Below are positions 9,120-19,060 of a stretch of DNA of 24,730 nt, one piece after another (within the stretch, counting starts at the first letter, position 1; each line of letters begins with the position of its first letter). The notes under the pieces are model-generated. The model was not told where the DNA came from. It searched no databases and saw only the letters and a program-made list of their open reading frames with translations. Source of the stretch: Elysia marginata (lineage: Eukaryota > Mollusca > Gastropoda > Plakobranchidae); NCBI GenBank assembly GCA_019649035.1, contig BMAT01013419.1, positions 5,666 through 30,395 on the forward strand. The letters run 5' to 3'. Made by a program: the position numbers and the translations under genes.

Positions 9120-10155
9120 GATAACCGAGGAGAGTATACAGTCGACAACACTTGCACCAAAGACAGTTAGGAAAGTAATAAGGAGCTATATGCAGGCTGC
9201 TAATACTATATGGCACCATTCATAATTCATTCACCATCGAATCCATGAAACATTTTTTTTTTTGCAATATCGAATTATACTGATGATTGTTGTACTGTAA
9301 AACTTTGTTGACATTTTTAAGCGAGAGAATTAAAGAAATGAGTTCCATAATGAAGCCCCTTGTTAGGTATTATTTCTAGAAAGGACAAGATACACCAGGA
9401 GGCTGCATTAATCTGGTTACTGCTAGTGACAGTTACTAAGGCTTGCCCTGAGGATGGAGCTAACAAGGTTAAGCCTTTTCTACTCTTAGATTTATTTAAA
9501 AGTGGAAATAAAATGCGACTAGACAGCGTATTTCGTTTTGTGCTACTTTAAATGAAACGTCGCCAAAATTTCTTTCTTCATTTTTCTTCCTCTCTGATTT
9601 TTTTGGTTCAGACTCAGACGCTGTCACTCGTTAATTTGTCTTACTAATGACAAGGTATAAAGTCTTGTCCTTTGCAGTCCCGCTAACCAAGGTCGAGAAA
9701 AATGGATACCTTATATTAGAACAAATTGAAGTATTGAAGGACTTTAGAGTGTTGACGCTCTTAAGCCAAAGAGAGCGACCAGGTGACTCATATTTATGAC
9801 AAAATTTATTTTTTTTTAAATTCGTTTTGTTCATTAAACTTTTCGCCTCATTTGCGTTTTGAATAGAAAAGAACAATCACGGCTTGAAACTTGACAATAA
9901 TTCAAGCAACTTAGAAAATATACATTGGTGAACATTTTCATTCATAAAGTCTATTGTGCTCCCAACTGCATTAGCTTCAATTTATACATTAGCGATGAAG
10001 CGCAAAGAATGACGTAAAATCATTCATAAAGCCTACCGTTATTCGAATTTATTTTGCGTTTTGCACTGTATTCTTTCATCGTAAAAAAATTTGCATCAGC
10101 ACCAGCGCAACGCGTCATTTCATGAATGCATTTTGACATTCAAGTAAAACCCACC
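9120..10155. other. AT-rich DNA, no gene seen
   Basis: Short frames at 9360-9551 (plus) and 9631-9876 (minus) carry no motif I recognise. There is a T run at about 9253-9263. Confidence 0.5.
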
Positions 10156-10159
10156 CTGG

Positions 10160-10298
10160 CTAGATCTAGATCTCTGTGGGCCTTTACATTTCCCAAAGGT
10201 AAAAAAAAATAAACAAAATCGCTGCCATCCTATTTTATTCCAATTTAATGTTTACCTTTCCGTGTTCGAATAATCACAGGACTAGAATCTAGATCTAG
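10160..10298. repeat. Small foldback (MITE-like) candidate
   Basis: CTAGATCTAGAT at 10160-10171 is matched in inverted orientation at 10287-10298. An inner pair, AAAGGTAAA at 10195-10203 and TTTACCTTT at 10251-10259, lies roughly symmetrically inside (23 and 27 bases from the outer arms). Together they make an imperfect 139-bp foldback with an A/T-rich centre. The outer arm is itself nearly palindromic, so orientation is ambiguous. No coding capacity and no clear target duplication. Confidence 0.4.
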
Positions 10299-10299
10299 G

Positions 10300-12150
10300 C
10301 CTAAACCAAAAGAAGAAGCCATGCTAAGTTTGTTTTATTTAGTTTAGAGGAAATCGAAAATACAAGAAAGTAGGCCTGTCGTACAAAAACCTCTCGCGGC
10401 TATTGTTCTTAAAAATGCATTAACCGATTTCATCTCACTATGCGAACAATACGGCACATCTTGTCAGACTAATATGCCCACGGAAACCTTCATTGCTTTT
10501 TAAAAATTTTGTGCCAACTTTTGTGTGTGTAGAGAAATGTCCGGTAAGAGTGTTGTCACTTAGTTCTGTTAATACTAGATGAATAAATATGAATCAAATT
10601 AGGCGCAAGAATTGCTCTGCCGTGATCTTATTCTTTTGTTCTTCGAAACCTTCGCAAGGTAACGGCGTTTGTTGTTGATTATAATTATGACAATTGTCGC
10701 ATTTATGTATCATGTATTACAATGAAAACACAGTTTGATTTCTTGGTTAAATTTCGTTTAAAATTAAAGGAAGACCTTTTTTACTCTAAAAACTTGCACT
10801 ATTTATGTGGCACTATTATATGCTATATTGTTTATAAAGTCGTTACTGTAGACAAGAAAATAAAACATTCAGCAGGACAATACTTTAACTTCAATTTTAA
10901 AAATCTAAAACCCTTGATTAATATTTCTTCGAAACCCTTTCTTTTCTGAAAAGATGCATCTTGAGCAGTAAACATTCATGAAATTACATTCCAATCCACC
11001 AGATTCTTTCCTTGTTTGTGAAAATCAATATGTCTGTTCATACAACAGTCTAAAGGTCTAAAAGCCGGGACATTGTTATAAAGAAATTTCTCTATGCGTG
11101 GGTTGACGAAAGTTTTTTTTGTCCAATTTCGATGAAAACGTTTAGTGTATAGAATTATTTTCTTGCCCAAGTAGCTTCACTGACTGTTAAACTTGCCCTT
11201 AAAATGAGCTCAGTTTAATTTTTAAAATTTCTAGTTTTAACCGTGAAAACTACGACTATTTTTATCGCCAAGAAACTTTTTCTTTCTCTGCTGTTAGAAG
11301 TATAATAAAAAATTGAGTAAAAATTTTCTTAATCGAAACTTTAGAATAATCCCTAAGAAGTTGTTCCGGGTTTATAAAACTGTAATCTTTTTAAATTAAA
11401 CGAAATTTGTGGCTTCTTCACTTAAAACAAAAATTAGAATGCGTTTCCTCAATCGGCAAAGATCTACAAGTTAGTATACATGACCACATAGCTCACGTTG
11501 GCTGAACAATCTCTATTGTGATGATATAATCATGAAGGCGTGGTGGACAGACAGTGTTCACTTGTCGGCTCAGCTTACCAGTCACAACAAACACAAAGTG
11601 CAATGAATATCAGGATTTTTTTCTGTTGCACAATTTATCAGTGGGTTCAGCAAAAAGCATGTCCTCAAAACTAAACAAAAACTCTTTGTGAAGACTAGTG
11701 AGTCTTCTAAGCTTGTAGAGTGACCAGCATGTCGTCAATGATTTTAACTTCTACAAACAGTGTTGTGGAAACGGAAGTCTGTTTAAACCGCAATTTTTTT
11801 TTTATTTGTAACTTAGAGGCGTTGAACGGGATGACAGCCAATAAATATTTTCCATGTATGTAATAATAGATGTCTTTTAACTGTTTGAAAGATATCTAAC
11901 ATTTATGTCATAGTAAACTTGTTTTTGTGATTTGCATCCGAACAGCTTTTCTGAAATCCACCACTCTCTCTTTAAGAAAAATAAAAGGCAAACGATAGTT
12001 TTATTGTACGTGGATCGTTGAAACAGAAAGCTTTAGCACAGTAATTTTAAGCTCACAGTATATAAGCCTACAAACTATTCTGTCGGGTAAAAATGCAAAG
12101 GACTCTGTTACGTTTTTAACGTAGACGAAAAAAAACTAGTTAAAATTTCA
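10300..12150. other. AT-rich DNA, no gene seen
   Basis: Nearly 1.9 kb with two short frames (10722-10949 plus, 10976-11170 minus). Neither shows a known domain. There are no tandem repeats or transposon ends. Confidence 0.55.
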
Positions 12151-12156
12151 GGCATA

Positions 12157-12202
12157 TACGAGGGTGGGCCTGATATTTAATGCAATTTCCTTCCTAACTT
12201 TT
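12157..12202. repeat. Mariner A inverted repeat, end nearest the transposase C-terminus
   Basis: TACGAGGGTG, a diverged stretch of 10 bases, then TTAATGCAATTTC and TAACTTTT. It pairs with 13494-13538 with one gap. Confidence 0.88.
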
Positions 12203-12276
12203 TTATTTTTTGAGGTACGAAAAATTAATGGTATTAAATTAAAGATTAAAGTATCTGCTACATCATACATACATTA

Positions 12277-13356
12277 TTAATTTTTTTCAAAGTAGTCCCC
12301 ATCCCAATCTACACACAGCTGCCAACGACGTACAAGTTGACGCATGCCGTCGGTGAAAAACTCCACACATTTTTGCCTCAACCAATGTCGAACGGCAGTA
12401 TCCACATCTTCATCACTTTTGTAATGAGTTCCTCTGAGGTGTTCCTTTAATTTCGTGCAAAGGTAAAAGTCACTTGGCGCAACGTTTGGGCTGTAGGACG
12501 AATGGGGCAATATGACGAAATTCATCTTAGTTGGCAGTGCCTCCTCAGTCTGGCGACTTGTGTGCGGCCTGGCGTTGTCGCGATGCAGTATTGCGTGCTT
12601 TGTGGGGCGCACGCGCTTAAGCCTGACTCTTAGCTTTTTCAACGTAGAAATATACCGTTCTGAGTTAACAGCATTTCCTTGTTTCAGAAACTCTATATGA
12701 GAAATTCTATATGAACAACCCTCTGAGTCCCAGCATCACTTTTCTGGACGAGGCAACAGCTTTGAATGTCCTCGAGTAGGAGAGCTCTTGTGCCTGTATT
12801 CCATCGACTGGCGTTTGCTCTCAGGGTCATAATGGTGAACCTAGGACTCATGCCCTGTGACAATCCGCCGAATGAATTCTTCGCCCTCTTCCTCTTAGTG
12901 TTTCAGTTGTTCGGCACACTTTGTTTTTCTTTGCATTTTCATCTCATCAGTCAACATTCGCGGCACCCACTTTGCAGACACTTTTCATTAGCCGAGAATA
13001 TGCTGGACACTTTCTTTTGAAATTTGAAGTTCTTTGGCAATATCCTTTTGTTTAATTCGCCGATAACTTAAAATCATCTTGTAAAGAGCTTTCTGATTAG
13101 CCGCATTTGAAGCACTCAAGGGCCTACCTGAACGCTTTTGATCGCGCAATATTAATTCAGTCTGGACTCCCCCTTTCAGTGATGAAACCCACCGACAATC
13201 AGTTGAAAAATCTACACATGCTTCCCTATATCCAATTTTGAGCCGTAGATGGATTTTCTTTGGTGATCTACCTTCAACAAAAAGAAATTCAATCACAGCA
13301 CGCTGTTTGAATCGAACATCTTTAGTAGACGCAATGTTCGTAAACAATGTCGACAA
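12277..13356 (-). pseudogene. Mariner A transposase pseudogene
   Basis: Mariner transposases cut and rejoin their own inverted repeats using a D,D,D catalytic triad. One minus-strand frame runs from the ATG at 13356 to the TAA/TGA at 12988-12985, and the same frame continues to the end at 12277. The N-terminal 120 codons hold the helix-turn-helix region, with GRSPKKIHLRLK and RDQKRSGRPLS. Then come KVSAKWVPRMLTDE, FIRRIVTGHES, WDSEG, HRDNARPHTS and SYSPNVAPSDFYL. In-frame stops lie at 12988-12990, 12985-12987, 12895-12897, 12841-12843 (in place of the Trp of the ESWV motif) and 12736-12738. The first catalytic Asp is His (12850-12852); the second (12577-12579) and third (12469-12471) remain, 35 residues apart instead of the usual 34. 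A short piece near 12740-12775 seems out of frame between compensating indels. The protein cannot be made. Confidence 0.92.
12686..12713. repeat. 14-bp tandem duplication inside the mariner A transposase
   Basis: AGAAACTCTATATG (12686-12699) is followed at once by AGAAATTCTATATG (12700-12713), differing at one base. It lies in the conserved stretch between WDSEG and IEFLKQG. A plain 14-bp gain would shift the frame, but the downstream frame is unchanged. A further 2-bp loss nearby is therefore implied. Confidence 0.9.
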
Positions 13357-13493
13357 AGGTCATCAGCCATTGGTTTTGACGTAAGCTTTTTTGCTGCTCA
13401 TTGATGTCACAGAAATGTCTATTTCCATCACATGAAAGCTATTTAATTTGAGAGTCTGCATGATAAATTTCAGCTGCCATGGTGAAATATTTT

Positions 13494-13538
13494 AAAAGTT
13501 ACAAGCGAAATTGCATTAATTGTCAACTCACCCTCGTA
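13494..13538. repeat. Mariner A inverted repeat, end nearest the transposase start
   Basis: Read on the minus strand it begins TACGAGGGTGAGTTGACAAT and continues with TAATGCAATTTC. It is the partner of 12157-12202. Confidence 0.88.
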
Positions 13539-13539
13539 T

Positions 13540-14115
13540 TAAAGCAGACATACGTAAAGTCTGAGCATGCGTCCTCCCGTCGAAACAAACCAGCGTTTGT
13601 TTAGTTTAAAATTAGGGGTCTATGTTATTAGCCATTAGGGAAAAGTCAGGTGTTAGCCAGTCAACAAAACATTGCATAATTTCAGTTCATGCTTGCACAT
13701 GTTTTTGTTTCAATAAACAAAACTTTGGGTGGTTGATAAAAATTTAAAATTTATGCATTTGCTATGCTGATCTCAGACTACTCAAAGTTTGTCAATTACT
13801 AATTTCCTGGCAAATAGACTTAGAAAAAAAAGACTTCATGCATAGTGCCATATAGCTATTGCTTATGCTGTGTTACCTATTTTAGCCTTTCATTACTTGC
13901 ATGTAAAAAAGATAACTTTTGATTGCTCGTGTCTTAATTTGAGTACGGTGGCCTAACTCGTGTCTGTCTTTTTAAGATACCGTCGTTCAGACTGGGTTGT
14001 GGTGAACATCAAAGATTTAGATATCTTAAGAATGTCTAAAAAAGAGATAAAGAATGATAACCAGCGAGTTAAGAGAGTGTGTCTATAGAAAAGAATGCTA
14101 TGAATGGTTTAGTAA
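13540..14115. other. AT-rich DNA, nothing recognised
   Basis: No frame of 60 codons or more and no repeat structure. Confidence 0.5.
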
Positions 14116-14119
14116 AGAC

Positions 14120-14290
14120 AGTGTGACAGTGAGAAAGCAGACTATATGGGAGGTTCGAAGACAGAAAAGACGAGAGAAAAGAAAATAGGAAAGGAGAGAT
14201 AGATACTCATATAAACAAACAGACAGAGGGAGATAACGAGACAGAGAGAAATGGGGTAAGAACGAAAGGGAGAGAGAGAGCGAGAGAAAC
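14120..14290. repeat. Purine-rich tract with GA microsatellite
   Basis: The plus strand is dominated by A and G for about 170 bases, ending in AGAGAGAGAGCGAGAG. It is similar in kind to the tracts near 9.05 and 15.3 kb and is followed by the 32-bp repeat at 14345. Confidence 0.85.
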
Positions 14291-14344
14291 CCTGAGATTC
14301 ATGCATTTAGAACTAAATCTCTTGAAGCCAAGCAAGTGTGACTC

Positions 14345-14376
14345 TAACTGTTAAGATATCATAGTTATAAATAACA
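14345..14376. repeat. 32-bp dispersed repeat beside GA microsatellites, copy B
   Basis: Identical to 8961-8992 at 31 of 32 positions and in the same orientation relative to a GA-rich tract. Sequence to the right of the two copies does not obviously match. Confidence 0.85.
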
Positions 14377-14900
14377 GGAATGAAAGCAAGACCGCTCTTT
14401 ATTATTAATATCCCCAATATATCTAGACTAGAAGGTAAAGAAAACGGTTTGAATTTTAAAGAGATAGGACAGCAAAAAAGTCTATGTATCTTGCACCACC
14501 TCAATTTTACCCCAGCTTCCACTCTGCAAGAAAGACAAATATTTTCTTTTGAAGTGATTAGAGCTGCAATGAATAAAATCTGAAGTAAATCTGAGTGGGA
14601 CTGTTAAGTCTTTTTAGTTAATGTTTTAGCGAATAGTTATCCTGCTAAAAAGTCACCAGGAAGAAACAGAGCCAGAAGTATTAAATATACTCAGGTAAAG
14701 CGAGAGGAGTCCTTGAGACTTAGAGAGTAGATAGAAATAATTTTATAAAAAGATAGTGACATGAAAGGGGAGAGGAAAAAAGGCAAATATTGATCACCGT
14801 CTCAGACAAGAACTCAAAATCTCTGAGAGAAAAAATATAATAGTAAAGCGCCTTTTATTAAAATTACCTTTTTAAACTCTTGCATAACAGTGTGTGAAAG
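14377..14900. other. AT-rich DNA, no gene seen
   Basis: Two overlapping opposed frames of under 70 codons (14313-14522 minus, 14380-14583 plus) show no known motif. The minus-strand frame includes the 32-bp repeat. Confidence 0.5.
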
Positions 14901-14904
14901 GCTT

Positions 14905-15120
14905 GTTTATTCTGCCTGCCACCGCTTCAGTCTATCTTACCGCAGGCTTTTCATGGAAACTATAGATCGCTGTGGGACCGGACACTGATGCTACCTAAAT
15001 CTTTAAGCACCACCCCAGGGAAGAGCATTGCCCAGGCTCAAGTACTTGTTTGATGTATTCATGATCTGGTAATTGAATGCGCTAGGGTGTGGAGACCCAA
15101 CTCAACTCAAAAAACACGGA
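14905..15120. other. GC-richer block of unknown origin
   Basis: The sequence from about 14905 to 15105 has a higher GC content than its surroundings, with segments such as CACCACCCCAGGGAAGAG and GAATGCGCTAGGGTGTGG. It ends in a short CAACT repeat followed by A residues (about 15098-15115), which would fit a retroposon tail on the plus strand. I recognise no protein or RNA family. It is probably a dispersed-repeat fragment. Confidence 0.25.
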
Positions 15121-15270
15121 GGGTGAAATCTGAATGTTGTCTCACAATTTTTGTTTGTTGTTGTTTTATTTCAAGTCTAAGGGATAAAAAGGAATTAAAA
15201 AAAAGAATAGCATGTATCGTACAAGAGCAAGTGATGGGTAGGTATTTAGAAAAAAAAGTATATGATTCAC

Positions 15271-15372
15271 AGGAAAAGAGAGATAGAGACAAAAAACTAA
15301 CAAAGAGAGGGAGAGAAACATAGAGACAGAGAGACAGAGAGAGAAACAGACATACAGAGACAGAGACAGACA
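15271..15372. repeat. (GA)n/(GACA)n microsatellite
   Basis: About 100 purine-rich bases of GAGA, GACAGA and CAGAGA units. The Ser/Leu/Val-rich minus-strand frame at 15107-15373 and the charged plus-strand frame ending at 15323 both derive from it. Confidence 0.95.
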
Positions 15373-15374
15373 AA

Positions 15375-16004
15375 TGATTTGTGAAACGGTGATTAAAATG
15401 TCAGGGGACTGTTGCTATGTTCTTGATGAAAAAATACTATGTGAAATACAGCGTGTGTCTTTTTTTTAATCGAACAAGAGATCAAAATTGAAATAAATTC
15501 TCAAACATTTTTTTCAGTTGAGGGTTTAATATTATTTTAACGAGTTAATAGAAAATTAGTGCACTGAATCTTACCCAGCTATTAAATAATTATTCTTTAT
15601 CCACCTATCTTCCATGTGTATTACTTTCCAGGACATTTTTCTTCTAAAACCAGACTGTACTATTCCTAATTTGATAAATCGCAACGTCACCTCTAATTGT
15701 TCTTAATGGCATCAACAGCTTTGAAGTGAGTTTTGCCATAAGAAGAAATTAAAAGATATAAATTATAACCGTTTGAATGTCTTGCTGTATGTCAAGAAGC
15801 ATGTATCGCCGTTAAGCGTGTAATGACGTTCTTTTGCAAAACATTTTTGCAGAAGATTTGTAACCAAACCTCATTAGGGTCTTTAATCGGCTGTAGCAAA
15901 AACATAACGTTACCACTAAATTACAATTTTCAAAAGAACGTCCCAACTTTATGGAGCAATTTCCCTCCGTACAGTAAGCATGAGTTTTAATACGGCTATC
16001 TATC
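15375..16004. other. AT-rich DNA, nothing recognised
   Basis: No frame of 60 codons or more and no visible repeat. It ends at the left inverted repeat of the second mariner. Confidence 0.5.
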
Positions 16005-16047
16005 TACGAGGGACGTCCGAAACGAAACAGGAAAAAAGGCATAACTC
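16005..16047. repeat. Mariner B left inverted repeat
   Basis: Begins TACGAGGGACGTCCGAAACG. It pairs with 17310-17352. Confidence 0.92.
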
Positions 16048-16168
16048 TTGAACTGGTTCATATTTTTTAATTCTGCAAACGGCAAACACTAGTGCAATAT
16101 ATTATCTTTCACGGTGCACAGTTTCAGTACCATTGATAAATGCACTATTGAACATTGCTGATTCCAAG

Positions 16169-17252
16169 ATGGCTACCCCTATCAAACACTGGTCAAAGCT
16201 GGAGTCAGAGCTGTAGTGCGTTTTTTTTTTGTTTCCTAAAAGAATAAGACTTTCTGAAAATCACAAAAATAGCAGAAACACATGGTGAGGTTACTGTGTC
16301 AAAATCTCGAGTGTAACAATGGTGTAGTTGGTTTGGAGAAGGCCGAATAAGTCTAGATGATGAGCCAAAGTCTGGTCGCCCGAAAACATCGACCAATGAG
16401 GAGAACACAACTTGTGTTGACGAGCGCATCAAATGTGACAAGAGGATGAAGATACGCGAGATTGTTGACATTTTTGGATATCAGAAGGTGTCTACAAGAT
16501 GGGTTCCAAAAATGTTAACGGAGGATCACAAGCTTCAAAGGCTTAATATTTCACAACGCCTTCTGCTGCGATGCCAACAAGACATTGGAGATGAGGATCT
16601 GAAGCATATCGGTGCGGGGCCTGCTGGAGAATTTCCAGCAAAGAATAACCAATTTGACAGTCTGATTACTGATGATGAAACTTGGGTCCCCCTGAATGCC
16701 CCAGAGACAAAGAGCGACTCCATGACTCGGAAACATCCATCATCTCCCGTGACAAAAAAGTTCAAAGTGCAGAGGTCCGCAGATTACGTGATAGCTACCG
16801 TTTTCTGGGATGCAAAAGTTGTGATCCTCTCGGACATTTTGCCACAGGGTCAGTGTATCAATGCTGTCCAATATTGCAGCACTCTTGACCGCCTCAGAGA
16901 TGCAATTCGTCGCAAAAGACTTAGCCTCTTAGGAAGCGGTTTTGTGCCTTAGCACGATAATGCGACCCCTCATTCAGCAAACCTTACACAGCAATGGCTG
17001 CAGTGCTACTGTTGGTAAATTCTTCCTCATCCTGCCCAAAATCCAAACCTCGCACCCTCTGACTTTCATTTGTTTGGACCCTTGAAGCGTCATTTAGGAG
17101 GCATAGCTTTCGAGACAGAAAGTGACTTCGTCGGTGAATTGAAGAATTGGTTTGCACATCTTGACCTTGATTTCTTTCGAGTGGGTATCTATTCGCTGCT
17201 GTCGCACTGGACAAAAGGAATCGATCTCCATGGGGATTACATTGCAAAGTAG
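16169..17252 (+). pseudogene. Mariner B transposase pseudogene
   Basis: The likely original start is the ATG at 16169 (MATPIKHWSKLES). The N-terminal part is then broken by frameshifts near the T run at 16220-16230. One frame is recovered by about 16260 and runs to the natural stop at 17250-17252. It passes a TAA in the DNA-binding domain before WCSWFGEG, a TAG at 16950-16952 just before HDNATPHS, and a TAA at 17016-17018. Motifs in order: DEPKSGRPKTS, STRWVPKMLTE, TDDETWVP, ATVFWDAK, HDNATPHS, LAPSDFHLFGPLKRHL and GDYIAK. All three catalytic Asp codons survive, at 16674, 16956 and 17061, with 34 residues between the last two (D34D). The C-terminal half is therefore far better preserved than the N-terminus, but no full protein can be made. 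Confidence 0.92.
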
Positions 17253-17309
17253 AGAAAGAGTGACACTTTTATCTGTGCAAGTTTTAAATTTATCCCATTT
17301 AAGCTGTTT

Positions 17310-17352
17310 GAGTTATGTCCCTTTTCCTGTTTCTTTTCGGACATCTCTCGTA
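17310..17352. repeat. Mariner B right inverted repeat
   Basis: On the minus strand it begins TACGAGAGATGTCCGAAAAG, the partner of the left repeat. Confidence 0.92.
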
Positions 17353-18245
17353 TTTATTCATCTGAAAAACCTTATTGAAAACTTTTTTTTTGTCTGTCTG
17401 CTTTTCTTCTGTCTGCCTAACGTGATTGTTTATTCTTCTTTCATCAAAATATTTGCATAAATATAAAATGATCTCTTCCCTACACATTTTTACAGTTATA
17501 TTTTTAATGTTTATGTTGACATTTTTTCAATTGTAAATTTTATTCGCCTTTTTAACACTATACTCTCTTTTGTATCTCCTTTCTTTCTACCTCATGCGTT
17601 TTCCTTTAAGCTAAAAATGTCCAAGAGCCAACTCTTATTTTTTTCTTTTCTGGTTAAACTTAAGTATAGAAACTTTATGTCCAGAAACATTTCTAGTTAT
17701 AGATTTTTTCAATGTAACAATCTTTTCTTTCTTTCTCTCGTTTTCCCCTCGTTGACGCCTCTTACTTCCTCGCAATCTATCCACTTTCTTGGCATCTCAC
17801 TTTTTCTGACCATCTTTTTATCTTATTTCATTATTTTTCATCTCTGTATCTTCAATTCACTACTCCAATGAAATATGCAACCTATTCATTCAGTCATCTA
17901 TTCGACATAATACTTTTTTTTTATTATAAATCTACGCTTTACAACTTGCACGTCATTTTTTTAAATTTCATTTTCCTTTCCTATTTCCCTCTTTTTCTTT
18001 TTTTTTCACCGAGATGTTGTCCTTTTCTCAATCAACTGCTTTCATTGATGATGCAGATTTTCCACCTTAGAGTCCACTTTCCTTTTTTGTCTCTTTCCGC
18101 TCCTTTTTCTTTTTTATTTCTATTCTCATTGTCTGTTTCCCCCACCCTCCCCTCACCTTTCTCTTTTTCCGCATCTGCTTCCCTTCCTTACTTCTCCCTG
18201 ACATTTTCCTCATGGCATTGTGTATATCATATCTTAACTTGTTTC
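17353..18245. repeat. Long polypyrimidine (T/C-rich) stretch
   Basis: For nearly 900 bases the plus strand is dominated by T and C, most strongly at 17540-18240. Stop codons all need an A, so such a strand stays open by chance. This explains the Phe/Ser/Leu-rich frames at 17617-17871 and 17868-18644, which overlap at ATGA but have no credible domain. The tract starts at the right end of mariner B. Confidence 0.8.
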
Positions 18246-19060
18246 CGTATCTGCAGACCATGCCACTGTTCGCTTTTTTCCAGTAGCATCCTGGGGTTTG
18301 CCTTGATACATGTAACAATATTATTATTCGGCTGTACTTTTTTAAACAATTCTTATGCTTCACCAAATTCTAGATCAATAATCTATATCTCGAGTAGCTC
18401 TAGGTGCTATTTAAGTAATAAGTTAAGTATCCACAACCAAACGCGAACTATTAAACTCTTAAAGATATACATCAAGGTCTTTTGTCCAACGTATCTTGAA
18501 ATCTTGAAAAGGACTTTTGAAAACATTCGGTGCTCTTTCTTCTCCATGGTTAAAAGCTTAAAAGTGCAAATAGGCAAGCTCAAAATCTACACGCCGCTCT
18601 CTGACCATAATGATTTCTCAAATAAAAATTTGCTACGCGCGTGATGTAAAGCAAATTTATGAACTTCTTTGGAGAATGCGGACAACACAACACATCAGGC
18701 ATTTTTTTTTACAAAATAAGATAAGTTAGGAAAGTTCATCTTTCTAGAGTCTAAGTTAAGTTGCTCTTAAAAAATGCTGTAAAATTCATAAACGTATGGT
18801 CGATTTTATTGCGCACTATTTAGATCAAGCTTTAAATATGCTCCGTCCTTCATTTGCTCTATCGTTGATACACTTTCTCTTAACTCTGTTCGTGCATTCT
18901 CTTTGGTCATAATTAATGCCAGTTTTAACTTTAAAATTAGATTTTTCTCAAAACTTAAATCATAAACTATATCAAACAAACTGCCTGACTGGCAAAATAT
19001 ATTTTAAACTTTTTAGTCCGTTCTAGGACATTAAAAAAAACACTTGCCTGTATTACAATA
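18246..19060. other. AT-rich DNA, no gene seen
   Basis: The 258-codon frame from the polypyrimidine tract runs on to 18644, but the sequence shows no conserved motif or splice context. Nothing else is recognised. Confidence 0.5.

Larger units (their letters stand above)
12157..13538 (-). mobile_element. Full-length, inactive mariner transposon A
   Basis: An element of 1,382 bp bounded by imperfect inverted repeats that begin TACGAGGGTG at both ends and share the inner block TTAATGCAATTTC. The flanking dinucleotide TA, the usual mariner target, is at each end (12157-12158 and 13537-13538, counted in the coordinates). The length is normal for mariner. It encodes a single transposase on the minus strand, now interrupted by five in-frame stops. 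The inverted repeats differ from those of the element at 16.0-17.35 kb after the shared TACGAGGG start, so the two belong to different subfamilies. Confidence 0.93.
16005..17352 (+). mobile_element. Full-length, inactive mariner transposon B
   Basis: An element of 1,348 bp with 43-bp inverted repeats (37 of 43 positions identical by hand count) that start TACGAG and share GTCCGAAA, GAAACAGGAAAA and CATAACTC. TA lies at both ends, as expected for mariner target sites. A transposase remnant on the plus strand fills the centre. A remnant of the same subfamily lies at 5965-6470 in the same orientation. Confidence 0.93.

Noticed and set aside
12277-13356. A host gene made from a mariner transposase (SETMAR-like domestication)
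   Set aside because: Five stop codons, loss of the first catalytic residue, clear inverted repeats at both ends and no fused host domain all indicate a dead transposon.
17868-18644. The longest open frame in the window, 258 codons, plus strand
   Set aside because: It lies mostly in the polypyrimidine stretch, where stops are rare because they need A. The product is Phe/Ser/Leu-rich, with no domain and no codon pattern suggesting selection.
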